Positions 56,509-64,000 of a stretch of DNA of 64,000 nt are shown here, piece by piece. Where the stretch lies: assembly GCA_002812745.2 (NCBI GenBank), contig NCSJ02000119.1, positions 57,434-121,433 of the forward strand. Reading direction: 5' to 3'. The notes under the pieces were generated by a model. The model saw nothing but the letters and a program-made list of their open reading frames with translations, did no database searches and had not been told where the DNA came from. Each line of letters starts with the position of its first letter. Position 1 is the first letter of the stretch. This DNA comes from Scytalidium lignicola. Its lineage: Eukaryota > Ascomycota > Leotiomycetes. The translations under genes were made by a program, and so were the position numbers.

Positions 56509-59500
56509 GTGTTGTTGTGCTTGTAGCCGCATTGCGGGCTCGGTGAGAGATGTTCCAGCGATGAGGCTAACTAGCGTATAAAGGACCAATGAGGTAATCA
56601 ATCAGGCAATCCTAGACATCACAAGTTACAAAAACAGATACACACAGCACAGTCATCAAAAGCCCACTAACCAATAACACTAACCAATACAGCAAATGAA
56701 TCAGGAAAATGGGGAGGGCAGGAGGGTTATCTAAGATTGCGAGGTTATCTTGGGCAGGCTGTTGCCTTTGTTGCCATGGAACTTTGTTTTCATCCTTGGT
56801 TCCTGTTGGTGTGGGAAAGGATTGCGGGACCGGGGGGGGCCAATCTGGGAGGAGGGGTTTTGGTTGGTGGCGCCGAAAATTACGGTGCGACGACGTCCTG
56901 GGACCTCCTTCTGGAATGGTTCTGGAATCCTTCTGGAAGGAAATTAGAAGGTTCCACAACATAACGTACCCCTGTTGCACTGGTCTAGCCCCTAATGAAA
57001 TTGTATCTGGTTGGTGAGTGTTGTCCTCCTCCCCCTGCAGAATAAGTTTGATTACTCTCCGAAACATCCCCTGCGTCTAAATTATTTTCAGCTAAAAGGA
57101 CCTCGGAGATTGCTTGTGAGCTGGCGTGGCTGGCTCCACCTGTTATCTACCGATATTTTTCCTTGAACCTTTTTTTTTGTTTTATTCTTTTCCTTGGTTC
57201 GTGACATGCGTTCCACGTGGCATGTGTAAGGGTGGTAAAGTTTCGGACACAGAGTGGCTTTTTCGGGGGTTGGTGTTTCAGCCCTCTTTTCAGCTTCTAG
57301 AAAGAAAGAAGAAGATCAGGGGGAATAGAAAAGGGGGAAGACGCGCGCGCTAAAGAATTACTGTATTGTACGATGTCTAGTCGTGCAGGTGGACAAGTGG
57401 TGCCTGGAATTATTGAACACGAAGAATAGACTGCCAAGGAACCGAAATTGGTGTTAAGCCTCCTGGGCAGTGGGTTTTTCCAGTTAGTGGTACTGTACAG
57501 TATGATGCGCCTTTGAGGTTCTACTAACTTAGCCACTTGACCAGTGGAGATCATTTACATCGATGAGCGCCTACAGTCATCAATTATGATCTACGATCTT
57601 CAATCATAATGTTGCAAATGTCGTACAGTAATGGATGGACGTACAGATCCTGTGATAAGGCCCAAATGTTTGTGCGCATGAACACTCTAAAGGTTGACAA
57701 TACGACATAGAATCGGTATCTTATCCTCTCTGGGATCCTTTATTTGTAGATCGTAATAGGTATCAGCCCATTTTCCGATGGTTGGAAGATGGCGCTTGCG
57801 GATCGTGTTGCAGCCGTTCCCTTATTTTTTTGCCGCATGGTGCATTACAACGTGCCTGCTGCTTGTTTGAGGAGCTGCAACATGGATTGTCGGGAGCACC
57901 ATTGTTTCAGCATCTTCTACCGCGTGTTCTGCGGGTACGATTGTTGGTGGATTCCATTCTTTTATTGGAAGGCGGTTATTGAAATTGTGCACACGGTAAA
58001 TTTGAATAGAACGCTTTTATATCCGAAAGAATTATTTCCTGAACTATTACTTGTAAAAGAAAACTAATCGGTGCCACCGGAAAGCAGCTGGCTCGTAAAC
58101 CATTGGCCCTCATTAATTAACGGTTGGGTATTATTGATAATATTTGGACCAATCCCGAGGAAGTAGATGGGAACTTTTTGTTGGGACCAATAACAGAACT
58201 GTAATGTCCTCGGGTTATGCAAACCCCATATGATTGCAGTTACAGTTTCTGTAGATCCGTAATATCACATCCAATCCCATTATAGTAATGCCTTAAGCAA
58301 AAACCCGTCAGTATGGGGACGTAACCCAATTCTGGCATTCCGTCCTCTTTTTTTGCGTGGATGACAGATAGACGCTGACGCTCACAATCCGGGGGGAGCT
58401 TGGGCAAGGCTGAGACACTGTCTGTTCTTATTTCGATGACTAAAACATTTTTAACATGAGTCCCTGTCACCACCCGCCAGAACGGAGACTTTTTTNGTAA
58501 GATTCCAGGGGGTCATTGGAAAATTCCAAGGCTGGGGGTGAGCGATGATCATCGTATTCGATTAGATATCCCTAACAGCTATACCGCCTAGGAGAGGGGA
58601 TGGACCGGGATTCATATGTCTGGAATCAGCAGGTCGGGAAATTGGCGTATCAACGGGTGGTGAGGAAATAAGATATGTCATTTTCGCGTTATTCATCGAT
58701 TTATTGGCTGTCATTTTTTTAAATTTAATTAAATATTTTCAATTTGATGGTAACTTTTTNAGGATGCAACTAGGGACAATTCTTGCTCAGCCTGCATAAC
58801 AGGATGTGGAAAGATGGCACGATGGGAGAGCAGAGCAGGGGGGTGGGTATGCCGAGACGGATCGGTGAAGGGGCCTCACTGTTACAGCAGGCGGGCTCCA
58901 CGGCCAAGACACGATTTGGATATTCCTCATGAGCCGCCTTATCCGCTGAATATTCCCTTGATTGGAAAACGGCACCAGGAGTCGCCCAAACAGGCCAGCT
59001 ATCCAAGCCAGCCAAGCACGCCCACCAGCCGAGAGGAGCCAAGTCAATTCCATTCCATCTGTAGCACCCAATCAACTTCTGTCGTGCTTCCTCTGTGCTT
59101 TCCCGTGCAAGCAGCCCGTGCCTCCTCCGTGCAGCAAACCACGCGAGGGCAAGGATATCAGCAACGTGGTTTGGGCCCAGGGATTAGGCCAGACCAAGAA
59201 TGCTCCAGGTGCATTGATTGTGCAGCACCTGCGGGCAATGCATTGGTCGCTGTCATTAGAGAGATCACATGGTGGTTCTTAGCTTTCTCGGGCGCCGTGC
59301 AGCTGGGATAATACAGTACTGCATGCACCTTGGAGGAGTAGAATACAGTACCATAGTGGTGCCGTATCTACCGTATCTACTTAGCAACTGCCCTAACAGT
59401 TCAGGACAGTGGAGTTCTTGTCATTCGCACTCTCTGGCTTTTCTTTATGCACAGCATACCGCCCGCTGCAGTCATTCGCAAAGAAGAGCATTGGGGGGGG

Positions 59501-61730
59501 GTTTGGCGCATGGCGAGCAACACAATCCCTCCAGGTGCAGTGCCGAGGGTCGCATCCACCGACAGTACAGTAAAGATGGAGAGTTGCTGGGTCCGTCTAG
59601 GGGTTCATCCTGTCGACATCAAACTCCCAAGAAGATCAGCACCACTGCGATCGGCAGTCGATGAGCAAGTAAATACAGTAAATTACACACAGACAGAAGA
59701 ACATTTGGTAGGAAGAGAGTTGCATTCTGACACGCCTGGCTCAGGCGATATTGATTGTTCAGCATGTATCGGTGTCATAATTAGAACTGCTTTTCACGAC
59801 CAAATCACCTGTGGCACCTGCAGTCGGCCGTAGATTTTCCATTGCAGCATCCACAGTCGCTGCGAAGGATGTTCCAGGATGCCAGGATGCCTCTCTTCGC
59901 GCGGCCACCAACGGCTGCCAGCAGTGACCTAACTTGAACACGATTGTGCTTTTGACTCAACGAAGGATATTCTCCCGTTTCCATCGTCTGCCCTATTCCT
60001 GAATGGTACTACCGACAAGTTCTGTCCAGTTAACTGGTAAGGTTCTTTTGAGCCCCACCGACCTGAACCGGCCGGGTAGGGCAAGCAAGCAGGGTTACTT
60101 GATGCCCTGGTTCTTTGGTCTCTCATGCCCCTCTGCTTTGGGCTTGATTTCAGTTTCACGCTACTCTGAGACACGCAGAAGATGCTGTGTGTGTTCGACG
60201 TAAACTTGTGGCGGCGATCTTCAATAGGGCATTCCGAGGAAACACAAGGTACGGAAGACGCTGTGTTCAAATTGAGGCCTAGATCTGAGAGATCTGGGCA
60301 TTCGGAGCGCGTCTAACTCGCGTGTTGCTGTGCTCAGATGTTGCTTGTCTCCCAGGATGCATCGCAATTGTGCCTTTGTAACCAAACCACCGGAAAGCGG
60401 CGATCTTACAGGTGTCACTGGTGGTATGGTACGGTACTTGAATGGAACTCTTCCCTCCGTATCCGGTTTGGGATTAGTTGTGTCTTGGAGATACAGAAGT
60501 CTGGGGATGCAACACAGGGCATGAAACCCTATCACCAACTTGCAGCTAGCAGATACCGGTATAATTATTTGATGACGCAGTACAAGGTGCATACCGTTGA
60601 TGGAAACCGAAGGGTCCATTATTTTTTTTATAGTTTACTGGCCTAATCCAATAAGAATTTGTTCACTCAGCTTCGATAGGAGAAAGCTCTGCTCCCCCTA
60701 GCTTCAGCCAGCAGCACCGGTGAGTCGAGACATGAGGTGATAAGCTCCTTTGATCTGAGTAGCCAGCCGCCATATACCCGAAGCGTCTTGCATTTCCACA
60801 GTCCATAGTCCACAATCCAAGTCCACGGTTTCCTGTATGTTTTCTTTGTCTGAGTTTGATGAGAGATCGTCGAAGCCAATCATTTTAGGAGAACCACGTG
60901 GCTATGATGCGGTGTGCGTGCCCGTGCGGTAGCTTATTATTCCGTTGCGCATGTATGTTTCCTAAGCTCCCAGTTCTTACAGTAAAGTCCTGTAGCACGA
61001 GGAGGAGCTCCCATTAGATCCGGAAGTTACCAGCAAAAAGATGCAGTAGCAATGAGCAGTGAGTAACCACGGTTTGAGGATATTTCCGTGCCACACACCA
61101 GTTTTTACGAAATGATTATGAATGGTTACCTGGAGCAAGCGGCCTGGCTGGCCGTCGCAATAGATGGTGGTGAAGGGCCCAGCGGTTGATTCGAAACTGA
61201 CCCAAGCATAACTGCGGAGAGTGCCTTTTCATGCCAGCACAACACGTGGATCGGCACCAAAAGTGTGTCAGCACTTGCGACTTGCGACTGGCGGGCAAGC
61301 ACGAGTTTCGGGAAAACCCAAAATCTTAACTCCGCCTACGGAGGTGTAGAGAAAAAGTCTTGGGTGCAAGCAGTCATCATACCGGTATTTGGTGTTGAAG
61401 AAAGAGGGGGATGGGGCCCTGACCGGCAGATAAGTTACAGTTCAGTTTCTGCATCGGCAATGACTAAGGGCAAAAATAGCACGCGGCTCAGTCATCAGGA
61501 TTCACAGGTATTTTACCCCGATTCAGCAAGCTCGTCCCCGTCCTCCATTCTCGATCTGATCTGCTCGAACACCGGAGAGGGCTGTTCTCGGAGAAAAAAA
61601 CAGCAACAGTGCAGTAAAAACGGAACGGCTTTCGAGATAGAGTTTGGAGTTTGGGGGCAGGTCATTCTGGGCCATTTATTTCTGGGGCGCGAAGGGTCCT
61701 CCTAGAGCAGCAATCAGCCATCAATGCACC

Positions 61731-61754
61731 ACACAACACAACACAACACAACAC
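61731..61754. repeat. (ACAAC)n microsatellite
   Basis: Four to five ACAAC/ACACA pentamers in tandem. Confidence 0.75.
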
Positions 61755-63574
61755 CCACAAAACAGCAATTGTGATATATCACGTAGGCAAGTACTGTAGA
61801 AAGAACTTGTCCCATGCTTCTACAACCACCCACACCGCCCGGCAATACGTAACTACACGCCCTTTTTCCAGAGGCACGGCCGCCGCACCTCAGACCCGCC
61901 CTGCTGTACCTGCCTCGACTCTGCCTGGCTTTCGTGCGCCAGCAGGACGGGAACCTGCGCCTGTCCAGACACTACGCTGAACTCTCCGAGGGCTCTTCCA
62001 ACCCGGAGCTGTTGAAGCTTTGAAGCTCGAGCCCGCACACCCTCGCAGCATGACCACATCATCAAGCGTTTCAGGAGCTTGGGCACGCTGCATCTATTTT
62101 GATTTTGTTCGTTGTTGCGTTGCTGCTTTGCTGGAGGCTTGACCACTCTTCCTCCCCCGTACTTTTCACCCCACCTGCCGAGGCCTAGCCTCCAATTTGC
62201 CGTATGCGAAAAGAGAGCCTTTTGCTTTGAGCGCAGGGCTACGTACAGGATAGGATAGGACAGGACAGTTCAGTACTTGTACAGAACACCAATCTGGTGA
62301 CTCCTTGTCCGGCCGTCTACCACCGTCTACTGTCTACAACTACTGTACTCTGCTACTGTGCTGTATTCTCGTGGTGGGCCGCGTCCAGGTTCCTTATCCG
62401 GGCACATCCAGGTTGGGTTTGGGTGGAGCGGTAGGTCCCCCTCCCCTCTTCTCGCCCCTCAATCGCAGATATGCGCACCAAAGGGCCTTGCTGGATTCGA
62501 AGCCTTTTTCCTTCACCGCTGCCACGACCGATGACCACCCCACCCCCATTCCTGCGATATCTTTCCTGATGAGAGGATGCACATTCAAACACCTGTCATA
62601 GAGTGTGAGCCGTGGCACAGACTGGTGGGTTAGTCTGCTTTTGCAGAGCTGGGGTTATCCTCGTCGATGATTGTTCGTAATGGCTCTGACCGCGCCGACT
62701 TGTCATCGGGCTTCAACAACGTAATGATAATAATCAATGATTAGGCTGTGACTGGGCAAGTTGCGCGACCAAAAGCAGCTCTTATTGCCTCCATTATCGC
62801 ACATAATTGCGGTGGAGTGCCAATTTCGGGGGTGCAGAAGGTGTGTGGGCATTCGCGTGGAGAGATAGCAGCAGCAGCAGCAGTAGTTGAAGGGCGCATT
62901 ACTTGTTCTGTCCTGTGCTGTACTGTTACTGTGCTGTGATGGCACTGTCTAGACGGATGAAAGGGGAAAGGATATTTGAGCGGGAAAAAAAAAGGAAGAA
63001 GAAAAAAACAATAACTGTACAGTTAATAACCAAACATCAACCAAATCTGGGGCGTGTTTTCTTTTTTTACTTTTTGGAATTTCAATTTCTGTTATTTTCT
63101 TTTTTTNCGTTTTCCCCTACCTCGACCCTCTCTCCAGCGAGAAGCCCAAGACTACGGCATACCGAGCCTGAGTGCCTTGCTCAGGAGCAGCCGGAGCGAG
63201 CGCAGGCAGCACATCCCAGTCTAGTGTGGGCTAGCGCAATGTGGACTATCCCTGCCTGCCACGCGCAGATCCGACTCATCTGCGAACGCCGCCAAAACGT
63301 GGTGTCGTCTGACGCCAGGGTGGAGCACAACCCACCCTGCCCCCCTCCATTGCAAACTTTCGACGGTGCGACAACAGAAATGACACCAGTGACCCAGGGA
63401 CTGCCCTAGGACAAGAAACACCTGCTTGTTTACGTGCACTAAACCCAAATCCGCCTTTGAATTATCCACTACCGTACAACCACTGCTGGCCCTGTCTCTG
63501 TCTCTCGCGCTCTTTCTACTGTGTACCGTGTATGTATCGTGTCAATCTACTACACCACGGCAAGTACCACTCCC

Positions 63575-63629
63575 ACAACCTATTTAGCTTCTCTGTCGTA
63601 CAGCAAGACAGAGAAGCTAATTAGGTTGT
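63575..63629. repeat. Stem-loop: 23-bp inverted repeat with 9-base loop
   Basis: Arms 63575-63597 and 63607-63629 pair at 22 of 23 positions; the left arm begins ACAACCTATTTAGCTTCTCT and the loop is GTACAGCAA. The loop word is repeated 30 bases downstream. No gene is near enough to call it a terminator; it may be a fold-back element or a structured RNA. Confidence 0.85.
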
Positions 63630-64000
63630 TGTACTGTTGTACAGCAACTCTACTGTACTGTACAGCTGTACTACCACCGTAACACAAATCTGCTCTACCT
63701 GCCACTCGAAAACCACCGTTGGTCCCTCCAAGTTGTTGTGATTCCAACGTCGGTTAACGGTCCCCCTCTTTTTTTTCTCTACCGCGCATTGTACCACTGT
63801 GAAGTCCTTCTGTCTTCTGTCTCTCTCCCTCTCCACTCATCTACTCCGTACAGATGATTCTCTGCAGTGAGAGAGAGAGAGGTGACCGTGTGGCCCTTGG
63901 GTGACTTCACTGCCCCCCCCATCCAAAGTGCACATCTTGTCTGCCCTAGCCCTTTCCTGGTCTGACCCTACCCGCCTGGCCTGGGCCACGCCCGCAGCCT

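Larger units (their letters stand above)
53663..64000. other. 10.3-kb region without a supported gene
   Basis: No frame shows a domain, codon pattern or splice set that I can support. The region has six N bases, C/T-rich and A-rich tracts, simple repeats at 55940, 56484 and 61731, a stem-loop at 63575 and many CAGTAC/TACTGTA words. The right end from about 62.2 kb is pyrimidine-rich like a long leader, so a gene may start beyond the window. Confidence 0.5.

Noticed and set aside
56612..57067. 151-codon minus-strand frame ending in a hydrophobic segment
   Set aside because: Three plus-strand frames overlap it, it has no recognisable domain, no splice partners and no conserved start; the hydrophobic end is coded by a low-complexity stretch.
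58814..59311. 165-codon plus-strand frame
   Set aside because: Composition is Pro/Ser/Arg-rich without motif, and a second overlapping frame is equally open, as expected for GC-richer non-coding DNA.
1..64000. CRISPR arrays, bacterial operons, phage or biosynthetic gene clusters
   Set aside because: The window is eukaryotic; no direct-repeat array with spacers, no polyketide, peptide synthetase or terpene genes, and no telomeric repeats were seen.

Overview
The window is nuclear DNA of a filamentous ascomycete (Pezizomycotina). The evidence is short introns (mostly 48-135 bp) with GTRNGT-type donors, genes spread over both strands without operons, and a set of fungal orthologues: Nur1-type nuclear rim protein, fused 3-isopropylmalate dehydratase, Mob3/phocein, Cdc73, Seh1, Alg7, Vma7 and Npc2. 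Long intergenic spacers would fit a Leotiomycete-like genome, but the class is a guess. The sequence carries 13 single Ns, 11 of them at the end of A/T homopolymers, which points to uncertain homopolymer lengths in the assembly.

Layout. Positions 1-8.6 kb form an accessory-looking, AT-rich part: a partial F-box-like gene (minus), a possible broken gene, a short-chain dehydrogenase (minus), a secreted sedolisin-type acid protease (plus) and a five-exon Nudix hydrolase (minus). Positions 11.4-13.3 kb hold an MFS transporter (plus). From 16 to 23.4 kb there are three minus-strand genes: 3-isopropylmalate dehydratase (leucine synthesis), an unknown protein with two C-terminal membrane segments, and the nuclear rim protein. 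From 27.1 to 31.4 kb lie V-ATPase subunit F (plus), an ML-domain lipid transfer protein (minus) and an EBP-family sterol-isomerase-like membrane protein (minus). From 34.4 to 53.7 kb is a housekeeping core: PHD-SET protein (Set3 type), Alg7, Seh1, an RBR ubiquitin ligase with membrane segments, a CobW GTPase, Mob3/phocein, a DUF7053-like protein and Cdc73. The last 10.3 kb (53.66-64.0 kb) has no gene I can support.

I resolved splice sites by matching reading phase and family conservation. Thirty introns were placed; three of them use GC instead of GT at the donor (all GCAAGT), and the CobW gene contains a 12-nt exon.

Non-coding structure of note: a 356-bp MITE with 39-bp terminal inverted repeats and TA target-site duplication next to the CobW gene; a 56-bp perfect palindrome at 14.6 kb; a 23-bp-arm stem-loop near the right end; a CCG-N4-CGG element (Leu3-type) upstream of the leucine gene; and an ATCACGTGAT palindrome (SREBP/bHLH type) upstream of the EBP-family gene. 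I did not find a clearly new multi-gene system; the most unusual signals are the GC-AG intron cluster, the micro-exons, the MITE and the gene-free right arm.
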